64,000 bases of DNA from Pseudomonadota bacterium (GCA_023458595.1 JAEWYT010000057.1:62001-126000), one strand, 5' to 3'; counted from the stretch's first letter, positions 36,156 through 45,884 are shown. Made by a program: numbers and translations. Notes: generated from the sequence alone by a model not told the origin.

Positions 36156-37592
36156 TCAGGCCTCGCCGGGCTTGTCTGTCCCCACGAAGGCGATCCGCAG
36201 CATGTTGGTCGCGCCGGGCGTCCCGAAAGGCACGCCGGCTGTGACGATGATGCGCTGGCCGGGGCGCGCGAAGCCCTCCTGGTAGGCGATCCGGCAGGCC
36301 CGCTCGACCATGTCGGTCTCGTCGCGGGCGTCCTCGGTCTGGACGCAGTGGACGCCCCAGACGAGCGCCAGCCGCCGCGCCGTGGCCGGATTGGGGCTCA
36401 GGGCGATGATCGGCCGGTCGGGCCGCTCGCGCGCGGCGCGCAGGCCGGTCGCCCCGGAGGAGGTGTAGCAGACGATCGCCGGCACCCTCAGCGTTTCGGC
36501 GACGGTGCGGGCGGCGGCCGAGATCGCGTCCGGCCCGGTCGGCTCGGGATCGGTGCGCTGGGCGTGGATGACCGTCGTGAAGACCGGGTCGGTCTCCACC
36601 TTCTCGGCGATGCGGTTCATGGTGGCGACCGCCTCGATCGGGAATTCGCCGACGGCCGATTCGGCCGACAGCATGATGGCGTCGGCACCCTCGAACACGG
36701 CGGTCGCGACGTCGGAGACCTCGGCCCGGGTCGGGACCGGGGCGGAGATCATCGATTCGAGCATCTGGGTCGCGACCACGACCGGGCGGCCGGCGTGGCG
36801 GCAGGCGCGGGTGATGCGCTTCTGCACGCCGGGCACCGCCTCGAGCGGCATCTCGACGCCGAGATCGCCGCGGGCGACCATAAGACCGTCGGCCATCTCG
36901 ATGATCTCGTCGAGCCGGTCGACGGCGGCCGGCTTCTCGATCTTGGCCATGATCAGGGCCCTGCCGCGCGTCATCTTGCGGGCCTCGGCGAGGTCGTCGG
37001 GGCGCTGGACGAAGGACAGCGCGATCCAGTCGACGCCCAGGTTGACGGCGGCATCGAGGTCGGCGCGGTCCTTGTCGGTCATGGCGCCGAACGGCAGCAG
37101 CGTGTCGGGAAGGCTTATCCCCTTGCGGTCGGACAGCTTGCCGCCGACCTCGACGATGCATTCGAGGCGCTTGGCGGAAGCGTGCTCGACGCGCAGGCGG
37201 ATGCGGCCGTCGTCGAGCAGGATGCGGTGGCCCGGCTCCACCGCCTGGAAGACCGGCGGATGGGGCAGGCGGACGCGTTCGGCGTCGCCGGGCCCGGCGT
37301 TCGTGTCGAGGGTGAAGCGCGCGCCGTCCTGCAGCGTAACCTTGCCCTCGGCGAACTCGCCGACCCGCAGCTTGGGGCCCTGCAGGTCGACCAGGATGCC
37401 GATCGGGCGGGCGAACCGCTCCTCCACCGCACGGATGCGTCCGTGGATCGTCCGCAGGAGGTCGTGCGGCGTGTGGCTCATGTTGATGCGGAAGACGTCG
37501 GCGCCGGCCTCGAACAGCTCGGCGATGCGGTCTTCCCCGGAGGTCGCCGGCCCGAGTGTCGCCAGTATCTTGATGGAACGACGTCGTCGCAT
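36156..37592 (-). CDS. pyk: Pyruvate kinase
   Basis: A 478-residue glycolytic enzyme converting phosphoenolpyruvate and ADP to pyruvate and ATP. The N-terminus IKILATLGPAT, the metal/PEP site MAKIEKPAAVDRLDEII, MVARGDLGVEMP and ATQMLESM are all intact. The ATG at 37592 (MRRRRSIKILATLGP) gives the standard length. It shares a strand with a DUF1036 gene and glycerate kinase. A pyk (ttuE)-glycerate kinase (ttuD) link is known in tartrate/glycerate catabolism, so this isozyme may serve that route. Confidence 0.93.
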   Translation of the reverse strand: MRRRRSIKILATLGPATSGEDRIAELFEAGADVFRINMSHTPHDLLRTIHGRIRAVEERFARPIGILVDLQGPKLRVGEFAEGKVTLQDGARFTLDTNAGPGDAERVRLPHPPVFQAVEPGHRILLDDGRIRLRVEHASAKRLECIVEVGGKLSDRKGISLPDTLLPFGAMTDKDRADLDAAVNLGVDWIALSFVQRPDDLAEARKMTRGRALIMAKIEKPAAVDRLDEIIEMADGLMVARGDLGVEMPLEAVPGVQKRITRACRHAGRPVVVATQMLESMISAPVPTRAEVSDVATAVFEGADAIMLSAESAVGEFPIEAVATMNRIAEKVETDPVFTTVIHAQRTDPEPTGPDAISAAARTVAETLRVPAIVCYTSSGATGLRAARERPDRPIIALSPNPATARRLALVWGVHCVQTEDARDETDMVERACRIAYQEGFARPGQRIIVTAGVPFGTPGATNMLRIAFVGTDKPGEA

Positions 37593-37747
37593 CGCGGTTT
37601 CAGCCCCCTTGCTTCGCCCGACGACCGGTTCGCCGCCCTGACCGAGCGCCCCGATATCCCGGTGTTGCTTCTTTTCTATGACGAATCGGGACGGAAAGTC
37701 AGGTGCGGGCCGGCTCGTCCGGAGAGAAAAGACTGTTGACGGGACGC

Positions 37748-38230
37748 TCAGTCGCCGCCGCCGGTGCCCTCGCCGCCGAGGTTGGGGTCCTGGAGCTGCA
37801 CGGTCCAGCTCGCCTGCTCGTGGGTGTCGATCTCGAAGAAGCCGGTGCGCTGGTAGCCGCGATCCTCGCAACCCTCGATCCCGCGTATCGTGAACATCTG
37901 GTCCTGGGTGCACATGAAGGCCTCGCCGGCCCATTCGCCGCCGTGGTCGTAGTCGATGGCGTAGACGTAGTAGTAGCGGGAGGCGAGGTCGCCGCGCATC
38001 AGGGTCTCGCAGGCGTTCGGCCCGATGTTCCACCAGCCTTCGGTCGCCCAGCCCTTGTCGTCCTTGTAGCCGACCGCGACCCCGACGCGGCCGGGCGTCG
38101 TGTTGCAGATGCGGAAATCCGCGGCCGACGGCCCGGCGAACGCGACGGAAGCGAGCCCGCCGAGGCAGGCGGCGGTCAGGAGACGGACATATCGGGAGGA
38201 GGACCGGTGAAGGGGACGTGCTGTTTCCAT
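37748..38230 (-). CDS. DUF1036 secreted protein
   Basis: A 160-residue protein. A signal peptide (about residues 14-37, ending AGPSAA) is followed by the DUF1036 fold, FRICNTTPGRVGVAVGYKDDKGWATEGWWNIGPNACETL, with Cys that may form disulfides. Function is unknown; the family is restricted mainly to Alphaproteobacteria. The start at 38230 is preferred to the ATG 66 bases upstream because that would extend the protein past the signal peptide and overlap the glycerate kinase end. Confidence 0.8.
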   Translation of the reverse strand: METARPLHRSSSRYVRLLTAACLGGLASVAFAGPSAADFRICNTTPGRVGVAVGYKDDKGWATEGWWNIGPNACETLMRGDLASRYYYVYAIDYDHGGEWAGEAFMCTQDQMFTIRGIEGCEDRGYQRTGFFEIDTHEQASWTVQLQDPNLGGEGTGGGD

Positions 38231-38276
38231 GGCGCCTTGTCGTCGGCACGCGCTTCGCTCGGTGCCGAAATTGGTG

Positions 38277-39572
38277 TCAGTCGGCGTTCGTGTCAACGAT
38301 TACAGCGCGGAAATCGTTGACATTTGTGAAAGTCGGTCCGGGCACCAGAAGGTCCCCGAGGCGCTCGAAGAAGCCGGTCGAATCGTTGTCTTCCAGAAAT
38401 GAGTCCGCGTCGAGGCCGAGACGGGTCGCCCGGTCGAGGGTATCCGGGGTCACGACGGCACCGGCGGGATCGTCCGCCGATCCGCCGCCGCCGTCGGTTC
38501 CGTCGGTATCGCCGGCGAGCCCCCAGATGCCGGGACGGCCGTGCAGGGCGATCGCCAGCGCCAGCGCGAATTCCTGATTGGGGCCCCCGCGCCCGCGCCC
38601 GCGCAGGGTCACGGTCGCCTCGCCGCCCGACAGGATGGCGACCTTGCGGCCGCGGTCGGCGCATTTGCGGGCGAGGTCTGCATGGTCGCCCGCCAGGTCG
38701 CGGGCGTCGTCCTCGAGGTCGCTGCCGAGCACTTCCGCTTCGAAGCCGAGGTCGCGGGCCCTCTCTTCGGCCGCCGCGAGCGCCATCGCCGGGGTCGCGA
38801 CGAGGCGGTACTCGTTGCCGGCAAGGCGCGGGTCGCCGGGCTTCGGTGTCTCGTTGGCCGGATCCGACAGGGCGGCCTCGATCTCCGGACCGGGCGCGAT
38901 GCCGTACGCGGCGAGGATCGAACGGGCGTCGGCGAGCGTGGTCGGGTCGGCGACCGTCGGGCCGGATGCGATCGCGGCGGGTTCGTCGCCGGCGACATCG
39001 GAGATCGCGAGGGTGAGCAGGGGCGCGGGATGGGCGGTGGCGGAGAGGCGTCCGCCCTTGATGCGGGAGAGGTGGCGGCGAACCGTGTTGATCTCGCCGA
39101 TCCGCGCGCCCGAAGCGAGGAGCGTGCGGGTCAGCGCCTGCTTGGCCCGAAGGGAGACGCCCGCCGCCGGCGCGATCCACAGGGCCGAGCCGCCGCCCGA
39201 CAGGAGCACCAGAACGAGATCGTCCGGGCCGGCGGAGGCCGCCAGTTCCAGCGCTTTTTCGGTTGCCGCGACGCCGGCTGCGTCGGGGACGGGATGGGCG
39301 GCCTCGACCATGCGGATCGCCCGCGTCGGACGGCCGTAGCCGTAGCGGGCGACGGCAAGGCCCCTCACGCGCCCCGGCGGCAGGCCGCGGGTATCGAGGT
39401 AGTGGCGCTCGGCGGCCGCCGCCATGCTGCCGGCCGCCTTGCCCGCGGCGAGCACGACGATATCGCCTTCCGGCGGTTCGGGAAGGTGCGGCGGCAGGCA
39501 GCGGTCCGGATGGGCGGCGGCGACGGCGGCGTCGAACAGGGCGCGCAGGGTGTCGCGACGGTCCCGGCTCAT
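38277..39572 (-). CDS. ttuD: Glycerate 2-kinase (DUF4147/MOFRL)
   Basis: A 431-residue kinase making 2-phosphoglycerate from glycerate. The N-terminal DUF4147 domain has VVLAAGKAAGSMA and LVLLSGGGSALW, and the C-terminal MOFRL domain is recognisable in LSGGEATVTLRGRGRGGPNQEFALA and GDTDGTDGGGG. It is older labelled hydroxypyruvate reductase. It overlaps the EamA gene by 4 bases. Its neighbour pyruvate kinase suggests a short route from glycerate through PEP to pyruvate (enolase lies elsewhere). Confidence 0.9.
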   Translation of the reverse strand: MSRDRRDTLRALFDAAVAAAHPDRCLPPHLPEPPEGDIVVLAAGKAAGSMAAAAERHYLDTRGLPPGRVRGLAVARYGYGRPTRAIRMVEAAHPVPDAAGVAATEKALELAASAGPDDLVLVLLSGGGSALWIAPAAGVSLRAKQALTRTLLASGARIGEINTVRRHLSRIKGGRLSATAHPAPLLTLAISDVAGDEPAAIASGPTVADPTTLADARSILAAYGIAPGPEIEAALSDPANETPKPGDPRLAGNEYRLVATPAMALAAAEERARDLGFEAEVLGSDLEDDARDLAGDHADLARKCADRGRKVAILSGGEATVTLRGRGRGGPNQEFALALAIALHGRPGIWGLAGDTDGTDGGGGSADDPAGAVVTPDTLDRATRLGLDADSFLEDNDSTGFFERLGDLLVPGPTFTNVNDFRAVIVDTNAD

Positions 39573-40498
39573 TGGGCCGATCCGACGATCCGTTTGCGGC
39601 GCCGGGGCCTTGCGATCCAGACGCCGGTCAGGATCGCGGCGGCGCCGACGAGCTGCATCACGGTCATGCCCTCGCCGAGGATGAGCCAGCCGAAGAACGC
39701 CGCGGCCACGCCTTCGAGGAAGATGACCAGCGAGGAGAAGCCGGCGGGCAGGTGGCCGAGCGCGATGGCGAGAAGGCCCTGGCCGCCGGCGTGGCTGATC
39801 AGCGCCAGGGCGATCAGCATCATCAGTCCCTTCATCGAGGCCGGCCAGATCGTCGGCTCGAGGACCAGAGCGATCACCAGCAGGATCGCCGCCGTCACCA
39901 GCGAAGAGAAGAAGATCAGACGGCCGGCGGCGAAGCGCTTGCGGGCAGGGCGCACCGACAGGAAATAGGCCCCGAAGAACATCGCGGTGATGAGGCCGAA
40001 GGCGTCGCCGAGAAGGTGCGTGGGGGCGAAGCTGTAGCTCGAGCCGAGCAGCAGCGCGGCGCCGGCGAGGCCCGCGCCGAGGCCGAGCACGACCTCCGAT
40101 CCGACCGCCTCGCGCAGCACGAGCCAGGACAGGCTGACGACGAAGACCGGGGCGAGCACGGCGAGGAAGGTCGCGTTGGCGACCGTCGTGTTCATGATGG
40201 CGAGATGCCAGAAGAACAGGTCGCCGGCGAACAGGATGCCCGGCAGCAGGACCGCCCGGTCGAACTTCGGCGGGGTGACGGACGGATCACGCCGGGTCTC
40301 GAACGCCATCCAGGCGTAGAGGGCCGGCAGCGCCAGGGCGACGCGCCAGAACGCGGAGGCGAAGGGGCCGACCTCCGCGAGCCGGACGAAGACCGGCGAG
40401 ATGCCCATCGCGACGGCGCCCAGAACCAGCGCGCCGACGGCGAGCGCCGCCGTGCGCGTTTCCGTTGCGGCCGCATCGGTTTCGATTGCCTCGGTCAT
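39569..40498 (-). CDS. EamA-family (DMT) transporter
   Basis: A 309-residue permease with ten predicted hydrophobic helices in two EamA repeats (first from about 20, second from about 165). It has the PVFVRLAEVGPFASAFWR and AVLAPVFVVSLSWLVLRE motifs of the drug/metabolite family. The ATG at 40498 (MTEAIE) is preferred to a longer form that lacks homology. The substrate is unknown. It overlaps glycerate kinase by 4 bases. Confidence 0.83.
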   Translation of the reverse strand: MTEAIETDAAATETRTAALAVGALVLGAVAMGISPVFVRLAEVGPFASAFWRVALALPALYAWMAFETRRDPSVTPPKFDRAVLLPGILFAGDLFFWHLAIMNTTVANATFLAVLAPVFVVSLSWLVLREAVGSEVVLGLGAGLAGAALLLGSSYSFAPTHLLGDAFGLITAMFFGAYFLSVRPARKRFAAGRLIFFSSLVTAAILLVIALVLEPTIWPASMKGLMMLIALALISHAGGQGLLAIALGHLPAGFSSLVIFLEGVAAAFFGWLILGEGMTVMQLVGAAAILTGVWIARPRRRKRIVGSAQ

Positions 40499-40647
40499 CG
40501 GCCCTTCCGCCGCAGCGCTCCGTCCAACTGCCTGTGCACCTTCCGTGGCCGGCACGTTGCCGCCGGCCTCCGGATCGCCTAAGAGTGCGTCCTTCCTAGG
40601 GCAGCAATGTCTGCCCGTCACGCGGAATCGCCCGACAGTATCGCCCC

Positions 40648-41487
40648 ATGACGCGAGTCGCCGAGTATCCAGCTTCCGACGCGTTCGCGCGGGACGGCGC
40701 GGGGTCTTTCGCGGCCTTCGAGACGATCCCGGGGGCGGCGGAGACCGGCTGGCTGATCCTGTGCGATCATGCCTCGAACCGGCTGCCGGCCGAGTACGGC
40801 GATCTCGGCCTGCCGCCGGAGGAGTTCGAGCGGCACATCGCCTACGACATCGGCGCGGAGGCGGTGACGCGGATCCTGGCGAGGGAACTCGGCGCGCCGG
40901 CGGTGATGTCGCGCTTCTCCCGGCTGCTGATCGATCCCAACCGCGGCGCCGACGACCCGACGCTGGTCATGCGCCTGTCGGACGGGGCGGTGGTGCCGCG
41001 CAATGCGCGCGTCGACGAGGCGGAGAAGCGGAACCGCATCGCCGCCTACTACGCGCCCTATCACGACGCGATCACCACGGCGATCGACAATGCGATCGCG
41101 GCGGGGCATCCGCCCGCGATCGTATCGATCCACAGCTTCACGCCCCTGTGGCGCGGCGTCCGGCGGCCGTGGGAGATCGGCATCCTGTGGGATATCGATC
41201 CGCGCCTCGCGGTGCCGATGATCGACGCCTTCGCCGCCGACCCGCTATTGACGGTCGGCGACAACGAGCCCTATTCGGGACGCCTCAAGGGCGACACCAT
41301 GTACAAGCACGGAACCATGCGCGGGCTCGCCCATGCGCTCGTCGAGCTCAGGCAGGACCTGATCGCCGAGCCGCCGGGGCAGGCGGAATGGGCGGGACGG
41401 CTCGTCGACGTGCTGCGCGCCCTTGCCGGGGCGGAAGGCCTGAACGAGATTCGCCGCTACGGGTCGGCGACCCCTGGCGAAGACTAG
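40648..41487 (+). CDS. N-formylglutamate amidohydrolase family protein (second paralogue)
   Basis: A 279-residue zinc hydrolase of the FGase superfamily. The motifs are CDHASNRLPAEYGDLG and IVSIHSFTPLWRG, with RFSRLLIDPNR typical of the branch found next to DUF1244 in Alphaproteobacteria. These differ from the hutG at 26420 (SPHSG, DCHSMPS), so the substrates probably differ. It is followed by DUF1244 and gapR on the same strand. Confidence 0.82.
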   Translation: MTRVAEYPASDAFARDGAGSFAAFETIPGAAETGWLILCDHASNRLPAEYGDLGLPPEEFERHIAYDIGAEAVTRILARELGAPAVMSRFSRLLIDPNRGADDPTLVMRLSDGAVVPRNARVDEAEKRNRIAAYYAPYHDAITTAIDNAIAAGHPPAIVSIHSFTPLWRGVRRPWEIGILWDIDPRLAVPMIDAFAADPLLTVGDNEPYSGRLKGDTMYKHGTMRGLAHALVELRQDLIAEPPGQAEWAGRLVDVLRALAGAEGLNEIRRYGSATPGED

Positions 41488-41520
41488 AAGTCCCGTCTCA
41501 CCGGAACAGCGAGGCTCACG

Positions 41521-41838
41521 ATGACCGAACTCGACCAGAAGACGCGTACCGAACTGGAAGCGGCCACCTTTCGCAGGCTCGTCCGGCACCTGCGCGAGCG
41601 TGCCGACGTGCAGAACATCGACCTGATGAACCTCGCCGGCTTCTGCCGCAACTGCCTGTCGAACTGGTACCGCGAGGCTGCGGAGGAACGCGGCCTGCCG
41701 GTCGACAAGGAGGAAAGCCGCATCGTCGTCTACGGCATGCCCTACGACGAGTGGAAGGCGAAGTATCAGACCGAGGCCACGCCAGAGCAGAAGGCCGCGT
41801 TCGCGGTCTCGCACGCGGCGAGCCACAAGGATCACTGA
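41521..41838 (+). CDS. DUF1244 protein
   Basis: A 105-residue conserved protein of unknown function with the family core LRERADVQNIDLMNLAGFCRNCLSNWYREAAEERG; the Cys pair in FCRNC is conserved. It is probably helical and cytoplasmic. It lies between an FGase paralogue and gapR, an order seen widely in the class. Confidence 0.82.
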   Translation: MTELDQKTRTELEAATFRRLVRHLRERADVQNIDLMNLAGFCRNCLSNWYREAAEERGLPVDKEESRIVVYGMPYDEWKAKYQTEATPEQKAAFAVSHAASHKDH

Positions 41839-41868
41839 GGCCAATACGGTCTGACAACGGAGGACGAC

Positions 41869-42123
41869 ATGAACGATACCGGCGGCATCGCGGCCAGCCA
41901 GCTGCATTCCATCGTGCAGCGCATCGAGCGGCTGGAAGAAGAGAAGAAGGCGCTCGCCGACGACATCCGCGACGTCTATGCCGAAGCCAAGGCGAACGGC
42001 TTCGACACCAAGGCGCTCAGGCAGATCATCAAGTTGCGCAAGCAGGACACCGCCGAGCGGCAGGAGCAGGAAGCGATCCTGGCGACCTACATGGTCGCGC
42101 TCGGAATGGTCACCGAAGAATAG
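41869..42123 (+). CDS. gapR: GapR-like DUF2312 nucleoid-associated protein
   Basis: An 84-residue helical protein with a long coiled coil (residues about 9-48, [29 protein letters not shown]) and C-terminal helices [21 protein letters not shown]. This is the DUF2312/GapR family, which clamps over-twisted DNA ahead of replication and transcription and stimulates topoisomerases in Caulobacter. GGAGGA precedes the ATG. Confidence 0.88.
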   Translation: MNDTGGIAASQLHSIVQRIERLEEEKKALADDIRDVYAEAKANGFDTKALRQIIKLRKQDTAERQEQEAILATYMVALGMVTEE

Positions 42124-42144
42124 GGAAAAGGCTACCGGCGGTGC

Positions 42145-43932
42145 TCAGTGCACCGTCGTGGCCCGCAGGGCCTCACGCCTGGCGATGACGTCCGTGACCT
42201 CGTCGTCGAGGCTCGCGACCTGGTAGGTCCGCGTTGCCAGCGGCGCAACGGCCGGGCCGGTGAAGCGCCGCATCGGGTAGGCGAGCTGGGCGCCCGTGGC
42301 AAACTGGTTGATAACCACCGGCCCCGAAATCGCCGTCAGCGCGCCGATGTCGTTCTGGTCGGGGTGGCGCAGCGAAACGAAGGCGTCGCCCCGCAGGCAG
42401 TTGGTCCCGCTCATGTAAGGCAGCAGCGCCTCCGGCCGGTAGTCGATCGCGACGAGCACCGGGCGGTCGCGCACGGTGAGCTCGGGACCGGTGAAGGTCG
42501 TGGCGAAGGGCGGCATCTCGGAGACCTGTCCGGCAGGGGCGAGAGCGGTCGCGGCCATCGTCTCCCCTTGCGCCGGCAGCGGCGCGGGCGTCAGCGAACC
42601 GGTGGTCTCGCCGCTTGCGATCAGGGCGCCGATGGCGTCGCTGCCGTTTACCAGCGGACGTACGCTCGCCGGTGCGAGGGACGCCATCTGCGGGGTGACG
42701 CTCGCGGTGATCAGCGGCTTCTCGGCAGGTAGGGGTGCTTCGGCGACCGGTTCGGCGGCCGCGACAAGGATCGGCTTCGGCGTCGGGATCGGTGCGTCCG
42801 CCAGGGCGACGACCGCTGCGGCCGCTTCGGCCGGGATCCCGGTGAGGGGCTTCAAGCGCGGAATCGGCGTCGGTCCGGAGGAGCCGAGCGCGGCGACGAC
42901 GGTCGGCTTGGCGGCCGCAGGCTCGGCGGAGGCCGGCGCCTCCTCGTCGGACGAAGCTTCGGGGGCCGCCTCGACGTTCTTGCCGGAGGCCGCTTCCTCG
43001 TCGCCGTCCTCGCCCGAGGAGAACAGGGCCGCCAACAGGTTGCCGCTCTTGCCGGAGCCTCCGGAAACATAAGCCTTGGGCACCGGCGCGGAGGGATCGA
43101 GATGGGGAAGGTTGGTGACGTACTGCCGGCGGGTCGAGCCGGAAGCCGAGGCCACCTGCGTGCGCGCGCCGCGCTGCAGCTCGGCGACGGCCTCGTTGTA
43201 GCCGGGCATCGGTTTGCCGTCGGAGGGGATCAGGACCGTCTTGCCGTCGGGAAACAGCTTGGCGAGCTGCTGGCGGGTCATGCGCGGCCAGTGGCGCGGG
43301 CTGCCGGTGTCCATGTGGACGAAGGGCGAGCCGGAGGTCGGGTAGTAACCGACGCCGCCGCGCTGGAACTTCAGCGCCGTCTCCCGCAGCCTGGAGAGCG
43401 GAACGTCGGGAAGATAGAAATCCATCGCCTTGCCGAGCATGTGCTGGCTGTATTTGGCGACGCCGCGCGAGCGGGAGCGCAGCATGGCGTTGGTGACCGG
43501 CGACCGGTAGCCCGACAGCACGTAGATCGGCGATCTGGAGCCGACCTTGTTGTAGACCTCCCAGACGAGATCGAGCAGCGCCGGATCCATCGTCGTGGAC
43601 TCGTTGCGGCGCCAGTCGCGGAGGATGTAGTTGATCTTCTTCAGGCCCTCGGAGTCGTAACGGCCGTTGCGCTTGAAGGTGATGGTGACGGTTTCGCCGG
43701 TGTGGAGCTGCTTGAAGGAGAGGGTGCGATCTTCCGAGCGGGCTTTCCCGGTCAGGCCGTCGAGCGCGAGGAAGGCGACACCGCAAAGCGCAAGGACGCA
43801 AATGGCACGCGCAACACTGCGCACCCGTCCCGCCCCCGTTTTACGCGTTCCCACCAAAAGAAGTCCGCCCGCAGGTCCCGTCTTGAAGCCCAGTCTCAGC
43901 ACCCCCCGGCGACCGGACGGGGGATTCTTCAA
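42145..43932 (-). CDS. DUF882 (M15-like) cell-wall peptidase with long disordered tail
   Basis: A 595-residue envelope protein. A signal anchor (about 40-62) precedes a DUF882/M15 peptidase-like domain (about 80-240) with zinc-ligand candidates in YSQHMLGKAMDF and PFVHMDTGSPRHW, and SGYRSP. A long Ala/Pro-rich disordered stretch and a C-terminal conserved region with ATTFTGPELTVRDRP follow. It acts on peptidoglycan peptides or as a hedgehog-like binder. The L,D-transpeptidase lies upstream on the same strand. A TTAA-N7-TTAG element lies at 43942-43956, 10 bases before the start. Confidence 0.78.
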   Translation of the reverse strand: MKNPPSGRRGVLRLGFKTGPAGGLLLVGTRKTGAGRVRSVARAICVLALCGVAFLALDGLTGKARSEDRTLSFKQLHTGETVTITFKRNGRYDSEGLKKINYILRDWRRNESTTMDPALLDLVWEVYNKVGSRSPIYVLSGYRSPVTNAMLRSRSRGVAKYSQHMLGKAMDFYLPDVPLSRLRETALKFQRGGVGYYPTSGSPFVHMDTGSPRHWPRMTRQQLAKLFPDGKTVLIPSDGKPMPGYNEAVAELQRGARTQVASASGSTRRQYVTNLPHLDPSAPVPKAYVSGGSGKSGNLLAALFSSGEDGDEEAASGKNVEAAPEASSDEEAPASAEPAAAKPTVVAALGSSGPTPIPRLKPLTGIPAEAAAAVVALADAPIPTPKPILVAAAEPVAEAPLPAEKPLITASVTPQMASLAPASVRPLVNGSDAIGALIASGETTGSLTPAPLPAQGETMAATALAPAGQVSEMPPFATTFTGPELTVRDRPVLVAIDYRPEALLPYMSGTNCLRGDAFVSLRHPDQNDIGALTAISGPVVINQFATGAQLAYPMRRFTGPAVAPLATRTYQVASLDDEVTDVIARREALRATTVH

Positions 43933-43941
43933 CCTAAAAGG

Positions 43942-43956
43942 TTAATCCATTGTTAG
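43942..43956. promoter_or_regulatory. Possible CtrA-like box before the DUF882 gene
   Basis: TTAA-N7-TTAG, one mismatch from the CtrA consensus, lies only 10 bases before the start codon of the cell-wall peptidase gene. A single near-match is weak evidence. Confidence 0.25.
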
Positions 43957-44051
43957 AATAGAAGCTTGCGCCCCAATCATGGCGCGATTGCGCCCTTGCT
44001 CGCCATAATTACGATTGAAAGCCTGCTTTTCAAGCGCCGGGGCTCCGGCGC

Positions 44052-45848
44052 TCAGCTCCCCAGCCCCATCGCGGCCTTCATGCGCGCGTCGTAGCGGTAG
44101 ATGTCCGGCCGCTTCTGTACCCCGCCGGCCTCGTCCCCCCAGACCGTGAAATAGGTAAGGTGGACCGGCACGTGGCGCTTCAGCGGCAGGGAGCCGTTCG
44201 CGCCGCCGCCGATCAGATGCTTGATGGCCTGGCCGTTGAGCTGTTCCTCGCGCGACAGCAGCGCGTCGGCGAACTCGACCGGCTTGTCGACGCGGACGCA
44301 GCCGTGGCTGAACGACCGCACGGACCGTCCGAACAGGTTGCGGGTCGGCGTGTCGTGCAGATAGACCGCGTGCTTGTTGGGAAACATGAATTTTACCCGG
44401 CCGAGCGCGTTTTCCCCGCCGGGCGGCTGGCGGAATCGGAAGGGCATGGTCTCGCCGTCCCACAGGCTCCAGTCGACGGAGCGGGGATCGATGACCATGT
44501 CGCGGCCGCCGCCCGTGTAGATCACTTCGAGCCCGCGACGGGCGAAGAAATACGGGTCCCGGCGGATCTCCGGCATCATCTCCTTGACGGCGATCGAGCG
44601 CGGTACGTTCCAGTACGGATTGACATCCACGTACTCGATCTCGTCGGAAAATATCGGCGTCTGGTTCTCGGAGGTGCCGACGATGACGCGCGTCTCGAAT
44701 TCCGGCGCGCCGTCGGTCACCACGCGCAACATGTATTCGGGAATGTTCACCCAGACATGGTGCGTCCCCATGTCGCGGGGCACCCAGCGCCAGCGTTCCA
44801 TGTTGACGAGGACATCGGCGATCGTCACCTCGCTGCCGCCGTTGAGGGCGGAGCGGGTCTGCGGGCCGATCACGCCGTCGACCTCGAGGCCGGCGCGCTG
44901 CTGAAACGCCTTCACGGCCTCCACGGCGGCGTTGTCGTAGATGAGGCTCAGATCGGTTTCGGCCCGCATGTCGGAGTCGAGCGGCGGCGGCGCGACCTCC
45001 GGGAGGCCGAGGCGGATGCGCAGCACCGGCAGCCGCTCGTCGATCATGCCGGGTTTCAGCGAGGGGCCCTCGGGGATCTCCGGAAGCGCCCGCTGACCGG
45101 CGCGCGCCTTGAGGTCGGCGAGGAGCTTCTTCAGTGCCTTGAAGCCGGGCTGCGGCGGGTTGAAGCCCTCGAGATAGGCCACCTTGTCGTTCGCCGTGCC
45201 GAGACCGGCAAGGACGGCCTCGCGCTTCGGGCGCACCGGCGTCGCCGACATGAACTTGCCGAGCGTCGCCGGATCGAAGATGCCGCCTTGCGCGTCCGCG
45301 GCGAACTTCAGGGCGGCCGCCGTGAGATCGAGTTCCGCCCCGGCGAGATCGGCGGGCGTCGCGCCGCCCGAGATCCCGACGTCGATCGGCGGCAGGGCGT
45401 AGCGGGAGGGGTCGAGCCCGTAGGCGTCGGCGTTCTCGAGGCGGCGGATCACGGCGCGGGCGGCGCCGTCGAACCTGCCGTCCGCGATCCATAGCGGCAG
45501 GAAGCCGCGCTCCGCGTAGAAATCGGCGAGCGCCTTGTGGTCGGCCTTGCCGTAGGCGCCCGCAGCCGCGAGCGCGGTCTCGATCGCCGGCGGAACCGGA
45601 TCGGGCACGGGCGCCGCCGCCTCGGCGGCGGTCGTCGGGGGCTCCGGCGTCGCCGAAGCGGCCGGATCGGCGGTGACGGGCCCGCCCTGCGGCTCCGCGG
45701 CCTGCGCTACGGACCGGCTTTCGGTCTGCGCGACAATCAGGCCGTTCTCTTGCGCCCAGCCGGAAGCCGTCCATGCGACAGAGGCGAGGAGGCCGGCGGC
45801 CAGCGAACGAAGGAGAGGCGCACGCCCCTGCAATGCTGTCCGATTCAT
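44052..45848 (-). CDS. L,D-transpeptidase, YcbB/LdtD type
   Basis: A 598-residue murein cross-linking enzyme. It has a signal peptide (residues 13-33, ending SGWAQE), an N-terminal scaffold domain (about 95-310), a peptidoglycan-binding repeat (VEAVKAFQQRAGLEVDGVIGPQTRSALN) and a C-terminal YkuD domain with the catalytic Cys in SHGCVRVDKPVEF. It makes 3-3 cross-links in the periplasm. A TGA is followed at once by a GCGCCGG/CCGGCGC hairpin (44034-44051). It pairs with the DUF882 gene downstream. Confidence 0.9.
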   Translation of the reverse strand: MNRTALQGRAPLLRSLAAGLLASVAWTASGWAQENGLIVAQTESRSVAQAAEPQGGPVTADPAASATPEPPTTAAEAAAPVPDPVPPAIETALAAAGAYGKADHKALADFYAERGFLPLWIADGRFDGAARAVIRRLENADAYGLDPSRYALPPIDVGISGGATPADLAGAELDLTAAALKFAADAQGGIFDPATLGKFMSATPVRPKREAVLAGLGTANDKVAYLEGFNPPQPGFKALKKLLADLKARAGQRALPEIPEGPSLKPGMIDERLPVLRIRLGLPEVAPPPLDSDMRAETDLSLIYDNAAVEAVKAFQQRAGLEVDGVIGPQTRSALNGGSEVTIADVLVNMERWRWVPRDMGTHHVWVNIPEYMLRVVTDGAPEFETRVIVGTSENQTPIFSDEIEYVDVNPYWNVPRSIAVKEMMPEIRRDPYFFARRGLEVIYTGGGRDMVIDPRSVDWSLWDGETMPFRFRQPPGGENALGRVKFMFPNKHAVYLHDTPTRNLFGRSVRSFSHGCVRVDKPVEFADALLSREEQLNGQAIKHLIGGGANGSLPLKRHVPVHLTYFTVWGDEAGGVQKRPDIYRYDARMKAAMGLGS

Positions 45849-45884
45849 GCGGCAAAGCTAGCGGTTTTTGCCGGATACCGCCAG

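Noticed and set aside
37748..38296. A longer start for the DUF1036 gene at 38296
   Set aside because: It would put 22 extra residues before the signal peptide and overlap the glycerate kinase end; the start at 38230 is simpler.
44034..44051. Hairpin directly after the LdtD-type stop as an intrinsic terminator
   Set aside because: Stem of 7 bp with only two T afterwards; mentioned with the gene but not called as a separate terminator.
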